Numbered from the stretch's first letter, positions 28,926 through 37,360 are shown. The stretch is DNA of 64,000 nt from JALHST01 sp963798435 (GCA_963798435.1 CAWCTF010000008.1:1-64000), one strand, 5' to 3'. The notes: generated by a model not told the origin, from the letters alone. Numbers and translations: made by a program.

Positions 28926-29507
28926 ATGAAAAACGTACAACGATTTTTGCTGTTGCTTTTTTTTGCCTCCTGCAATACACAAATTGATCGTGATATCAAG
29001 GAGGTCAAAGTGGCCGAAAAAGTGCAGCAGGTTGATGAAGGGTATGATCCAGAGGCAAAAGTACAAGCACTTGGCATTACTTTGGAAATACCTACCACTC
29101 CGGTAGCAAATTATGTGCATGCGGTTCGTACCGGGAACCTGCTGTTTCTAGCGGGGAAAGGCCCGAGAAAAGCTGATGGTACCTATATTACCGGAAAATT
29201 GGGAGCCGATTTGACGGTCGAACAGGGCTATGAAGCTGCGCGCCTTACAGGCATCAACCAACTGGCAGTCCTAAAGAGTGAATTAGGCAATTTAAACCGT
29301 GTAAAACGAATCGTAAAGGTTCTGGGAATGGTCAATGCAACTCCTGATTTCGCCGACCAACCCGAGGTCATCAATGGTTTTTCAGACTTGATGGTCGCCG
29401 TCTTTGGGGATAAGGGAAAACATGCGCGAGCTGCAGTCGGCATGGGTTCTTTGCCCCGAAACACGGCTGTTGAGATCGAGATGATCGTAGAAGTAGAAGA
29501 GGATTAG
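28926..29507 (+). CDS. RidA/YjgF-family protein with lipoprotein-type signal
   Basis: RidA proteins deaminate reactive enamines and imines, normally in the cytoplasm. The body matches the family: GNLLFLAGKGPRKADGTYIT, GYEAARLTGINQLAVLKSEL, RVKRIVKVLGMVNATPDFAD, and the end GKHARAAVGMGSLPRNTAVE. Unusually there is an N-terminal MKNVQRFLLLLFFASCNTQI with a lipobox-like FASC at residues 14-17 and about 40 extra residues before the fold. So it is probably exported and lipid-anchored. It follows the M16 peptidase in the same direction and could share its transcript. Longer than usual (193 vs about 130-150 aa). Confidence 0.88.
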   Translation: MKNVQRFLLLLFFASCNTQIDRDIKEVKVAEKVQQVDEGYDPEAKVQALGITLEIPTTPVANYVHAVRTGNLLFLAGKGPRKADGTYITGKLGADLTVEQGYEAARLTGINQLAVLKSELGNLNRVKRIVKVLGMVNATPDFADQPEVINGFSDLMVAVFGDKGKHARAAVGMGSLPRNTAVEIEMIVEVEED

Positions 29508-29559
29508 GAGGGTTTTGCTAAAAAGACTGGCTAGTTAAACAGCACAGAACTCCCCTTTC

Positions 29560-29643
29560 TCCCCGCCCCGGACGGGGATTCATTCCCCTCTTAAACTTAA
29601 GAGGGGAGCAAGCAACGAATTCCCATATACCTTGCTCCTCCCT
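29560..29643. repeat. GC-rich dispersed repeat, copy 1
   Basis: Contains CCCCGCCCCGGACGGGG, then the hairpin CCCCTCTTaaactTAAGAGGGG, then AAGCAACGAATTCCCATATA and CTTGCTCCTCCC. A second, diverged copy in the same orientation lies at 29767-29850. Confidence 0.75.
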
Positions 29644-29766
29644 TTAGTCAAAGGTAGGTGGAGTGCTGCCTTTTTTGGCGGGAAGACGGAGGGATAGTGT
29701 TCCAAGTCTTGGAATAAAGTTTACTAGGAAGGCAGGTAGCAATAAAAGATATTTGGGTATCGAATC
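29644..29766. other. Spacer between repeat copies
   Basis: No gene of note: a 64-residue frame from 29663 runs across both repeats and has no family resemblance, so it is not called. With the repeats this fills the gene-free stretch 29508-29904. Confidence 0.4.
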
Positions 29767-29880
29767 TCCCCGTCCCGCCACCGGCGGGACACCCCTCTTT
29801 ATCCAAAGAGGGGAACAAACATCGAATTCCCCTATAACTTGCTCCTCCCCCCGATAGCCTCCGATTGCTATCGCGGGGGA
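29767..29880. repeat. GC-rich dispersed repeat, copy 2, with extra hairpin
   Basis: CCCCGTCCCGCCACCGGCGGGAC, then CCCCTCTTTATCCAAAGAGG and CATCGAATTCCCCTATAACT, CTTGCTCCTCCC, matching copy 1. Directly after it comes CGATAGC...GCTATCG (29853-29872), a further hairpin before the GIY-YIG gene. Confidence 0.75.
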
Positions 29881-29904
29881 AGTTTCCTTAAAGCCATCAA
29901 TTCC

Positions 29905-30189
29905 ATGTATTTTGTTTATGTAATCGAGTCATTGAAGGATGGTAGTTTTTATATAGGAAAGACTTCGGATCTGGATAAAAGGCTACTTTGGCACAACAGT
30001 AGGGTATTGAATAGAGGAACAACAAGGAACAAGAAACCCTGGCAGTATCTTTACACGTTGGAATTATCAAATTCCCGCGCAGCTGGAAAGATCGAAAACC
30101 ACATCAAAAGAATGAAAAGTCGGAAATACATTTTGAATTTGGCCAAATATCCTGGGATTGGACAAAAACTAATAGAAAAGTATTCGTAA
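29905..30189 (+). CDS. Small GIY-YIG nuclease-domain protein (94 aa)
   Basis: UvrC/intron-endonuclease-type fold of the short YhbQ/UPF0213 kind. Motifs: VYVIESLKDGSFYIGKTSDL (the GIY is written VYV, YIG is intact), the following DKRLLWHNSR with the conserved Arg and His, and the late Glu in GKIENHIKRMKS. Typical length of stand-alone bacterial copies. In Bacteroidota such genes often sit beside GC-rich palindromic repeats, as here: two repeat copies lie just upstream. Start chosen at 29905 because MYFVYVIES is the usual N-terminus. A tRNA gene begins 18 nt after the stop. Confidence 0.88.
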   Translation: MYFVYVIESLKDGSFYIGKTSDLDKRLLWHNSRVLNRGTTRNKKPWQYLYTLELSNSRAAGKIENHIKRMKSRKYILNLAKYPGIGQKLIEKYS

Positions 30190-30207
30190 ATTTGCCATCC
30201 TTTTATT

Positions 30208-30279
30208 GGCCTCATAGTTCAACGGATAGAATAGAAGTTTCCTAAACTTTAGATCCAGGTTCGATTCCTGGTGAGGCTA
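30208..30279 (+). tRNA. tRNA-Arg (anticodon CCT)
   Basis: Cloverleaf folds by eye: acceptor GGCCTCA/TGAGGCT, T8 A9, D stem GTTC/GAAT, anticodon stem GAAGT/ACTTT with loop TTCCTAA (anticodon CCT), T arm CCAGG-TTCGATT-CCTGG, discriminator A. The 3' CCA is not encoded, which is usual in Bacteroidota. Reads AGG codons. Confidence 0.93.
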
Positions 30280-30440
30280 CACTAGTTTGACGGTTTGTTC
30301 AGAGGAGGCCCTATTTGTATCCGGGAAGCCCACCAAACTTTCAATATAGGCCCCCTCGAGAATTTGGGGCTTTTGATGCTAATTCTTTGATTAAAAGCAC
30401 AGGAATACGTAATTACTCTTAAGTTTGTTTTCCTACCTGA

Positions 30441-31169
30441 CTAGTGAAATGGCCGTTTGGCCCAAATCTCGTACATAGGCTCGCCCTTACTATTTTTGCC
30501 CGTATGGTGCCAATCAGTGCCTTCCAATTTATAGTCAAATTTCAAGGCTGCCCCAACCCGCTCATTATCGCGGGAGAAATAGGCTATGTGCTCGGTATAG
30601 ACCCCATTTTTTGCAGAATAGATGCCACCACCCGTGCCAAAGAATTGTAGGGTCTCTGTGTTATAGGCAATCCATTGGAAATGCCCATCGATTAAGAATT
30701 TTAAGGTTTTTCTAGGGGTTTCATCACCGCGCCGTTCCTGCCCCGTATCGGGCCCTCGTGTGGCAAAGAGCCAAAGCCCGTCAAGATCTTGAGGCTCTTT
30801 TGGCATGGCCATAAATTGCAGGACTTCCCCAAATTGAAGCTCCAGTACGTTTTCATTATAGGTATACGGGAGCGCTAATTCCCTACCTGGGTCTTTGTCA
30901 AAATCCGAGTTGAATTCTAGTCGCAGCGATAGGATGCCTTTTTTGTCGGAATAAAATCCGCCCAGCGTTTTTATAAATTTTGGAGGGCTTGTTTCGTACT
31001 GCGTTATTATTAAATAATCCCTGTTTATTTTTAGTTCATAAATCACTTCGGTACCATTTCTTTCGATCGTTGCGCGGTAGTCCCCCGCGACTACCTGCGC
31101 CCTAAGTGCTGAGGTGAAACATAGGATCAGGAGTAAAATTTTCGGGATACTTTTTATTTTCGGTTTCAT
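30441..31169 (-). CDS. Exported hypothetical protein (242 aa)
   Basis: Signal peptide MKPKIKSIPKILLLILCFTS followed by ALRAQ cleavage region. The body is two similar beta-rich halves: GDYRATIERNGTEVIYELKI / GGFYSDKKGILSLRLEFNSD and DGLWLFATRG / GTGGGIYSAKNGVYTEHI, suggesting an internal duplication of a lipocalin-like or DUF4488-like module. No catalytic motif. Convergent with the tRNA and GIY-YIG gene. Function unknown. Confidence 0.75.
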   Translation of the reverse strand: MKPKIKSIPKILLLILCFTSALRAQVVAGDYRATIERNGTEVIYELKINRDYLIITQYETSPPKFIKTLGGFYSDKKGILSLRLEFNSDFDKDPGRELALPYTYNENVLELQFGEVLQFMAMPKEPQDLDGLWLFATRGPDTGQERRGDETPRKTLKFLIDGHFQWIAYNTETLQFFGTGGGIYSAKNGVYTEHIAYFSRDNERVGAALKFDYKLEGTDWHHTGKNSKGEPMYEIWAKRPFH

Positions 31170-31565
31170 AGATTGCTGCCTTGAAAATTAATTTAATGAT
31201 TAAAATAGTTACTATCAACAAGTTGTGATGAAAATAGAAGAAAAATAAGCTTTCAGACCGGGGTTTGGTTAAATATCATGTAATTTTATTTGGGAATTCT
31301 TGTTATTTAAAATATTTTCTTTTCATTTGCCATAGCATTTAGCGTAACAATATTCAATGTATTACCATGTTCGAGTTCTGTAGTTCAAACGACACATATC
31401 GTTGGTCAACTTCGAATGCTTTCCCATTTGTGCCAGGTCGGCATACGATTTTTATTTTTCCCAAAACAGGACAAAGAGTGTGATTTAATAGACATGTCCA
31501 AGGCAATCGCTAAAATGTATAAAACTCATTTATTATAACGATTTTTAGATACCCAACCCCTTTTA
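31170..31565. promoter_or_regulatory. Divergent region upstream of polyamine operon
   Basis: Gene-free, AT-rich. It should contain promoters for the leftward hypothetical gene and for the rightward arginine decarboxylase operon. No convincing promoter pair, riboswitch or repeat was identified by eye. Confidence 0.4.
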
Positions 31566-32966
31566 ATGAATACCAAGTACATCGATCTTATTGATCAAAC
31601 TTATTATTTCCCACAGGAGGAATTTACCTTGGAGGGCGAATATTTGCGTTTTCATGGCATTCCATTGAACGAAATCGTCGAAAAATACGGGAGCCCTTTA
31701 AAGTTTACCTATCTCCCCAAAATTTCGGAAAATATAGGTCGCGCCAAACATTGGTTCGCCAACGCCATTGAAAAGCACGATTATAAGGGCAGGTACCAAT
31801 ATTCGTATTGTACAAAAAGCTCCCATTTTCAGCATGTCATGGAGGAAGCCCTCAAAAATGATATCCATATTGAAACTTCTTCCGCATTTGACATCAACAT
31901 TGTTGAAAAATTGAAGAAGATGGGGAAGGTAAAAGATAATACCTTTGTTATCTGCAACGGTTTCAAAAGGGACCAATACATTGAGAACATCGGACGATTG
32001 ATCAATGAAGGCCACCAGAATTGTATTCCTATCATCGACAATTATGAGGAAATCGACCTGCTGACCGACGCAATCAACGATACGTTTAGGGTGGGCATAC
32101 GAATCGCATCGGAAGAGGAACCGAAGTTCGAATTCTACACATCGCGTTTGGGTATTGGCTATAAAAATATTGTTCCTTTTTACGAGAACCAAATAAAGGA
32201 TAATGAAAAAGTTGAGCTTAAGATGCTCCATTTTTTCATCAATACCGGTATCCGGGACAATGCCTATTATTGGAACGAACTCGTAAAATGTTTGAAGGTC
32301 TATGTGCGCTTGAAGAAGATGTGCCCAACCTTGGACAGTCTGAATATCGGGGGTGGATTCCCCATCAAGAACTCTCTGGCCTTTGAGTACGATTATCAAT
32401 ATATGATCGACGAAATCGTAAACCAAATAAAAATTGCCTGTCAAGAAGCCGAAGTACCTGTACCTCATATATTCACCGAATTTGGTAGCTTTACGGTAGG
32501 AGAGAGTGGTGGGGCCATTTATGAGATTCTCTATCAGAAACAACAGAACGACCGTGAAAAATGGAATATGATAGATTCCTCGTTTATCACCACACTTCCT
32601 GATACCTGGGCGATTAATAAGCGTTTTATCCTATTGCCCATAAATCGTTGGACCGAAGAGTATGAAAGGGTACTTTTGGGTGGATTGACTTGTGATAGCG
32701 ATGATTATTATAACAGTGAGCAGAATATGAACGCCATTTATCTTCCGAAATATCGAAGGGACAAACCGCTCTATATCGGATTTTTCAATACCGGCGCATA
32801 TCAAGAGAGCATAGGAGGTTACGGCGGATTGCAGCACTGCTTGATTCCACAACCAAAACATATATTGATCGATAGGGATGCCGAAGGCAATATAACGACC
32901 GAACTATTTAATGAACAACAAAAGGCAGAAGACCTGCTTAAAATTTTAGGATATGAGCACGACTAA
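31566..32966 (+). CDS. speA: Arginine decarboxylase, PLP fold-type III
   Basis: Makes agmatine from arginine, first step of putrescine synthesis from arginine. The alanine-racemase-fold PLP lysine lies in YSYCTKSSHF at about residue 83. Other motifs: HIETSSAFDINIVEKLKK, ICNGFKRDQYIENIGR, LNIGGGFPIKNS (phosphate-binding Gly-rich loop), FTEFGSFTVGESGG, LGGLTCDSDDYYN (substrate-binding Cys-Asp), FFNTGAYQESIGGYGGLQHC. At 466 residues it matches the short Bacteroidota type, not the long E. coli SpeA. Its end overlaps the agmatinase start by 14 nt. Confidence 0.92.
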   Translation: MNTKYIDLIDQTYYFPQEEFTLEGEYLRFHGIPLNEIVEKYGSPLKFTYLPKISENIGRAKHWFANAIEKHDYKGRYQYSYCTKSSHFQHVMEEALKNDIHIETSSAFDINIVEKLKKMGKVKDNTFVICNGFKRDQYIENIGRLINEGHQNCIPIIDNYEEIDLLTDAINDTFRVGIRIASEEEPKFEFYTSRLGIGYKNIVPFYENQIKDNEKVELKMLHFFINTGIRDNAYYWNELVKCLKVYVRLKKMCPTLDSLNIGGGFPIKNSLAFEYDYQYMIDEIVNQIKIACQEAEVPVPHIFTEFGSFTVGESGGAIYEILYQKQQNDREKWNMIDSSFITTLPDTWAINKRFILLPINRWTEEYERVLLGGLTCDSDDYYNSEQNMNAIYLPKYRRDKPLYIGFFNTGAYQESIGGYGGLQHCLIPQPKHILIDRDAEGNITTELFNEQQKAEDLLKILGYEHD

Positions 32967-33894
32967 GAATTATGCTGGAATTCCAGACGAATTTGCGCAA
33001 TTGGAAACCGCAAAGGTAATCTTGGTTCCTGTACCTTATGGAGGGACCGCCAACTGGGGAAAGGGTGCCGAGAATGGCCCGGAAGCTTTTCTGGATGCCT
33101 CCCAAAATTTGGAACTATATGATATTGAAACTGACACTGAGGTCTTTGAGCAGGGAATCTATTTGGCCGATGCCATCACAGAAAACCGCTCCCCTGAGGC
33201 CGTAGTTGATACCGTACATAAAGTGACCAAGGAATTTATAAAAAGAAATAAATTCGTCACGATCGTTGGTGGTGAACATTCCGTTTCAATTGGTACCGTT
33301 AGGGCGTTTAATGAATGTTTCGATAACCTGACCGTTTTGCATATCGATGCACATGCCGATCTTCGTAAATCATATAATGGGAGTAAATACAACCATGCCT
33401 GTGCCATGCACGAAGCTAGCCAAACTACGAATCTTGTGCAGATTGGTATTCGCAGTATGGACGCCATCGAAAAGACCTTTATGGACGAAGAAAAAACCTT
33501 CTTTGCCCATGATATGGTCAACGATGAATATTGGATGGACAAGGTCATCGAACTCATGTCAAAAAACGTATTCATCAGTTTTGACCTTGACGCCTTAGAC
33601 CCTTCGATCATGCCTTCGACCGGGACTCCTGAGCCAGGTGGACTTTTCTGGTATGAAACCTTGGAATTCCTAAAACAGGTCTTCGAGGAAAAAAATGTTG
33701 TGGGTTTTGACATCATGGAACTTTGTCCGAATCCGGCCGATCGAACCGCTGATTTTCTAGCGGCGAAATTGTACTATAAAATGCTAAGCTATAAGTTTAT
33801 GGGAGAGGCGGTTGATGATGTATATGACAATACCTACGATATGGAATACAAATCTGGCAATAACAGTTCAAAATTCGAGGATGACGAAGACTAA
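32953..33894 (+). CDS. speB: Agmatinase (ureohydrolase)
   Basis: Hydrolyses agmatine to putrescine and urea with a two-manganese centre. All metal-binding motifs are present: GGEHSVSIG (His), HIDAHADLR (Asp, His, Asp) and SFDLDALDPS (Asp, Asp). The N-terminus has PVPYGGTANWGKGAENGPEA typical of the family. Length 313 is usual. An acidic tail (SSKFEDDED) ends it. Its ATG lies 14 nt inside speA, and the next gene starts 14 nt before its own stop, so the three enzymes are probably translationally coupled. Confidence 0.95.
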   Translation: MSTTKNYAGIPDEFAQLETAKVILVPVPYGGTANWGKGAENGPEAFLDASQNLELYDIETDTEVFEQGIYLADAITENRSPEAVVDTVHKVTKEFIKRNKFVTIVGGEHSVSIGTVRAFNECFDNLTVLHIDAHADLRKSYNGSKYNHACAMHEASQTTNLVQIGIRSMDAIEKTFMDEEKTFFAHDMVNDEYWMDKVIELMSKNVFISFDLDALDPSIMPSTGTPEPGGLFWYETLEFLKQVFEEKNVVGFDIMELCPNPADRTADFLAAKLYYKMLSYKFMGEAVDDVYDNTYDMEYKSGNNSSKFEDDED

Positions 33895-34858
33895 AGGGGC
33901 GATATCGAATTTTATCGAAAAATACTATCTTCATTTCAATGCGGCCGCCTTGGTCGATGCGGCCAAAGGGTATGAAGAGCAATTGCAAAATGGCGCCAAA
34001 ATGTTGGTTTCCTTAGCGGGTGCCATGAGTACGGCAGAACTAGGTAAAATTTTCGCCGAGATTATCCGGCGAGACAAAGTGCAGATTATTTCTTGTACGG
34101 GTGCTAATCTGGAGGAAGATATCATGAACCTTGTCGCACATTCGCATTATAAACGAGTGCCTAATTATCGTGACCTTACGCCTCAGGATGAATGGGCGCT
34201 TCTGGAAAAAGGATTAAATCGGGTAACCGATACCTGCATCCCCGAAGAAGAGGCCTTCCGCAGATTGCAAAAACATATTTTCAAAATCTGGAAGGACGCC
34301 GAAAATGCAGGGGAACGCTATTTTCCGCACGAGTACATGTACAAAATGTTGCTTTCCGGTGTTCTAGAAGAACATTACGAAATAGATTTGAAAAACTCCT
34401 GGATGTATGCCGCAGCCGAGAAAAATCTGCCGATTGTTTGCCCAGGATGGGAAGATAGTACCATGGGGAATATTTTTGCATCCTATGTCTTAAAAGGGGA
34501 ACTTAAGGCAAGTACTATGAAATCGGGCATCGAATACATGACCTTCTTGGCCGATTGGTACACTGATAATTCAACCAAAGGCATCGGGTTTTTCCAAATA
34601 GGAGGAGGTATCGCAGGGGATTTTCCAATCTGCGTGGTTCCCATGTTATATCAGGATATGGAACGTACCGATACGCCTTTTTGGAGCTATTTTTGTCAGA
34701 TCAGCGACAGCACAACAAGTTATGGATCATATTCTGGTGCGGTTCCCAACGAGAAGATCACCTGGGGCAAATTAGACATCGATACCCCAAAATATATCAT
34801 TGAAAGCGATGCGACCATTGTTGCACCTTTAATTTTTGCTTACCTTTTAGACCTATAA
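33881..34858 (+). CDS. Deoxyhypusine-synthase-like enzyme, probably homospermidine synthase
   Basis: NAD-dependent aminobutyl transferase family. The start at 33881 (MTKTKGAISNFIEKYYLHFN) is preferred to the in-frame 33812 start inside speB. Family motifs: LVSLAGAMSTAELGKIFAEI, IISCTGANLEEDI, FPHEYMYKMLL, FFQIGGGIAGDFPICVVPML, SDSTTSYGSYSGAVPNEKIT, then WGKLDID, with the Lys that carries the intermediate in deoxyhypusine synthase, and ESDATIVAPLIFAYL. Bacteria lack eIF5A, and Flavobacteriaceae are known to accumulate homospermidine. With putrescine made by the two preceding genes, homospermidine synthesis is the best guess (inference); spermidine-type products are an alternative. Confidence 0.88.
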   Translation: MTKTKGAISNFIEKYYLHFNAAALVDAAKGYEEQLQNGAKMLVSLAGAMSTAELGKIFAEIIRRDKVQIISCTGANLEEDIMNLVAHSHYKRVPNYRDLTPQDEWALLEKGLNRVTDTCIPEEEAFRRLQKHIFKIWKDAENAGERYFPHEYMYKMLLSGVLEEHYEIDLKNSWMYAAAEKNLPIVCPGWEDSTMGNIFASYVLKGELKASTMKSGIEYMTFLADWYTDNSTKGIGFFQIGGGIAGDFPICVVPMLYQDMERTDTPFWSYFCQISDSTTSYGSYSGAVPNEKITWGKLDIDTPKYIIESDATIVAPLIFAYLLDL

Positions 34859-34865
34859 TTGAAAT

Positions 34866-35183
34866 ATGGACAACTTAAAAAGAGTCATTGTCGATTTTAA
34901 AAAGCTGACACCCGAGGTTTTAAAACTTTTGGTAGAGAAGTATCCTGATGGCTATGATGACCGAAACATCATTTCGTTTAAAAATGCCCAAGGCGAGCGT
35001 ATCGAGGCCGTAGAGGTGACAACCGATGATACCAAATATTTGGTAAAGATCAGTACGAAGTTGGAAGTAACCATGGCGAACTATGACGAGGATGACTACG
35101 AAGACTTCGATGATAACGATCCAGAAGCCGTTCAAGATCCTGAGGATATGCCCGAGGAGGAAGATGACGATTCTGGGGAATAG
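34866..35183 (+). CDS. Small acidic protein of the polyamine operon (105 aa)
   Basis: A folded-looking N-terminal part (MDNLKRVIVDFKKLTPEVLK through ISTKLEVTMANYDE, about 75 residues) and a tail almost entirely Asp/Glu (DEDDYEDFDDNDPEAVQDPE and onward). It begins 7 nt after the preceding stop. I do not recognise a named family, though similar short proteins occur in Bacteroidota. The acidic tail could bind cationic polyamines or a basic partner (speculation from charge and context). Confidence 0.75.
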   Translation: MDNLKRVIVDFKKLTPEVLKLLVEKYPDGYDDRNIISFKNAQGERIEAVEVTTDDTKYLVKISTKLEVTMANYDEDDYEDFDDNDPEAVQDPEDMPEEEDDDSGE

Positions 35184-35340
35184 CCCTTCTTACCTCCATC
35201 CATAGGGAAACTTTTTTTAAAAAAGTAGGTCCTTCATTAGGTTGCATGTTGTCATGTGACTTTAGGAATGTCAGGCTATTTGCCCAATCAGTGTGCTCAG
35301 TTTTAAATCAATAGCATATTGGAAACATTAAGGACGTAGT

Positions 35341-36867
35341 ATGAAAATCACCGAAATAGAGAATATCGAGTTGAAATTCCTTGATCTCAACGATTATATG
35401 GAATTGAAGGAGGCAATGACATTGGCCTATACAACCATGCCAAATGCCTTTTGGAAGGAACATCAAATAGAATCCCTGATCAGCAAATTTCCGGAGGGCC
35501 AGGTGGTTATTAAAATAAATGGCCTGATTGCTGGATGCGCCTTATCGATAGTCGTAGACTATGACCAATTCGAAGATAGTGCAACTTATAAGGAGATTAC
35601 GGGCAATTATACGTTTAGTACGCATACCGGCGAGGGTGATGTACTTTATGGAATCGATGTTTTTATTAAGCCCGAATTCAGGGGATTGCGGTTGGGAAGA
35701 AGATTGTATGACTATAGAAAAGAGTTGTGTGAACGACTGAATTTAAGGGGGATAGCCTTCGGAGGAAGAATACCCAATTATCATAAATATGCTGATAGCC
35801 TGACACCTAAAGATTATATTAAAAAGGTCAAGGTAAAGGAAATTAATGACCCCGTCCTGAATTTTCAGCTCTCCAACGATTTTCATGCCTCTAAAATTAT
35901 TAAGGGGTATTTAGAAGGCGATGAGGCTTCTGGCGAGTATGCCGTTTTAATGGAGTGGGACAATATCTACTATATTAAGCCCAGTAAAAAAGCCTCGGTC
36001 AAAAAGAACATTGTTCGCTTAGGATTGGTGCAGTGGCAAATGCGGCCGTATAAGGATTTGGATGAATTAATGCATCAGGTAGAATTTTTTATTGAATCGC
36101 TTTCGGGATATCGTTCTGATTTTGCCCTATTCCCCGAGTTTTTTAATGCTCCACTCCTTGCCGAATACAATCATTTATCAGAACCCGAAGCCATTCGTGA
36201 GCTGGCCAAGCATACGGCACCGATTATGGAAAGGCTTGCACGCCTGGCCATTTCATACAATATTAATATCATTTCGGGAAGTATGCCCGAACTGATCAAT
36301 GGTCATTTACACAATGCTGGGTATTTATTACGAAGGGATGGTACTATGGAACGCTATGAAAAACTTCATATTACCCCCAATGAGGTGAAGGTGTGGGGCC
36401 TACAAGGAGGTACACAATTAAAGGCTTTTGATACTGATTGTGGCAAAATAGGCATTTTAGTGTGCTACGATTCGGAATTTCCCGAATTGGGCAGGATTTT
36501 GGCCGATGATGGGATGAATATATTATTCGTTCCCTTTTTGACCGATACACAAAATGGGTATTCCCGGGTGCGTAATTGTGCACAGGCCCGGGCCATTGAA
36601 AATGAATGTTACGTTGCCATTGCGGGGAGTGTCGGAAATTTACCAAAAGTAAATAACATGGATATACAGTATGCGCAATCTATGGTGTTTACCCCTTGTG
36701 ACTTTGCATTTCCCGCGAATGGGGTAAAGGCCGAGGCGACTCCGAACACCGAAATGATTTTGATTGCGGATGTCGATATCGACCTGCTTAAGGAACTCAA
36801 CCAATTTGGGGCCGTTCGAAATTTAAAGGATCGCAGAAAGGATCTTTTCGAACTTCGAAGGAAATAA
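35341..36867 (+). CDS. GNAT acetyltransferase fused to nitrilase-superfamily amidohydrolase
   Basis: Two domains. GNAT at residues 1-220: IDVFIKPEFRGLRLGRRLYD carries the acetyl-CoA loop motif R/Q-x-x-G-x-G/A in variant form. Carbon-nitrogen hydrolase at about 225-508 with the Glu-Lys-Cys triad: Glu in FALFPEFFN (about 264), Lys in YEKLHITPNE (about 341), Cys in GILVCYDSEFPELG (about 374). Such fusions are widespread, and their substrate is unsettled. It stands 157 nt after the polyamine genes on the same strand. Amide bonds of acylated polyamines are an attractive but untested substrate. Confidence 0.9.
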   Translation: MKITEIENIELKFLDLNDYMELKEAMTLAYTTMPNAFWKEHQIESLISKFPEGQVVIKINGLIAGCALSIVVDYDQFEDSATYKEITGNYTFSTHTGEGDVLYGIDVFIKPEFRGLRLGRRLYDYRKELCERLNLRGIAFGGRIPNYHKYADSLTPKDYIKKVKVKEINDPVLNFQLSNDFHASKIIKGYLEGDEASGEYAVLMEWDNIYYIKPSKKASVKKNIVRLGLVQWQMRPYKDLDELMHQVEFFIESLSGYRSDFALFPEFFNAPLLAEYNHLSEPEAIRELAKHTAPIMERLARLAISYNINIISGSMPELINGHLHNAGYLLRRDGTMERYEKLHITPNEVKVWGLQGGTQLKAFDTDCGKIGILVCYDSEFPELGRILADDGMNILFVPFLTDTQNGYSRVRNCAQARAIENECYVAIAGSVGNLPKVNNMDIQYAQSMVFTPCDFAFPANGVKAEATPNTEMILIADVDIDLLKELNQFGAVRNLKDRRKDLFELRRK

Positions 36868-36937
36868 TATTATGGCAATACGGTCCCGATTCGAAACTTA
36901 AACGTTATTTTAGGGTAACCATTTATTAGTAGCATGC

Positions 36938-37360
36938 ATGTCTATGAAAAAAGCGCCGTTTCATTTGTCCCTACCCTGTACCAGCATTAGTAAAACCGAG
37001 GACTTTTATGTAGATGTAATCGGGGCGGGCCTTGGCCGACATACACCGCGTTGGCTTGATATTGATTTGTTCGGGAACCAGATTACGTTTACCAAGGCGG
37101 GAAACTTCAATTTTGAATACCGTTCCTATAAATTTGAAGATTCCGTTTTGCCATCCTTTCATTTTGGAGTAATCGTAGATAGGGATATTTGGGACACTAT
37201 TTATAATAGGTTGATGGCCTCGGAATATGAAATAACGACCGAAGTTACCTTCCTAAAGGAAAAAACAGGAGAGCACGTGTCATTCTTCATTCGGGATCCA
37301 AATGGCCATATGGTCGAATTTAAAAGTTTCCGAAATCCGAAGGAAATGTTTCGTAAATAA
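36938..37360 (+). CDS. VOC-superfamily (glyoxalase-like) protein
   Basis: Vicinal-oxygen-chelate fold of two beta-alpha-beta-beta-beta modules. The N-terminal FHLSLPCTSISKTEDFYVDV and C-terminal FFIRDPNGHMVEFKSF are the classic module ends; metal ligands could be His in FHLSL, His in FHFGV and Glu in VEFKSF. 140 residues, single chain. Reaction not assignable. Alternative start ATG at 36944 (MKKAPFHL) is equally plausible. Followed 57 nt later by the RimB-RimK fusion gene. Confidence 0.85.
   Translation: MSMKKAPFHLSLPCTSISKTEDFYVDVIGAGLGRHTPRWLDIDLFGNQITFTKAGNFNFEYRSYKFEDSVLPSFHFGVIVDRDIWDTIYNRLMASEYEITTEVTFLKEKTGEHVSFFIRDPNGHMVEFKSFRNPKEMFRK

Noticed and set aside
29663..29857. 64-aa plus-strand frame across the GC-rich repeats
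   Set aside because: It is made of repeat sequence on both sides and resembles no protein family.
30300..30360. Inverted GAGGAGGCCCTAT / ATAGGCCCCCTC after the tRNA as a terminator
   Set aside because: Arms are imperfect and the loop is about 30 nt with no T-run; too weak to call.
31698..32543. Minus-strand 281-aa frame opposite speA
   Set aside because: Shadow of the arginine decarboxylase gene, whose plus-strand motifs are complete.
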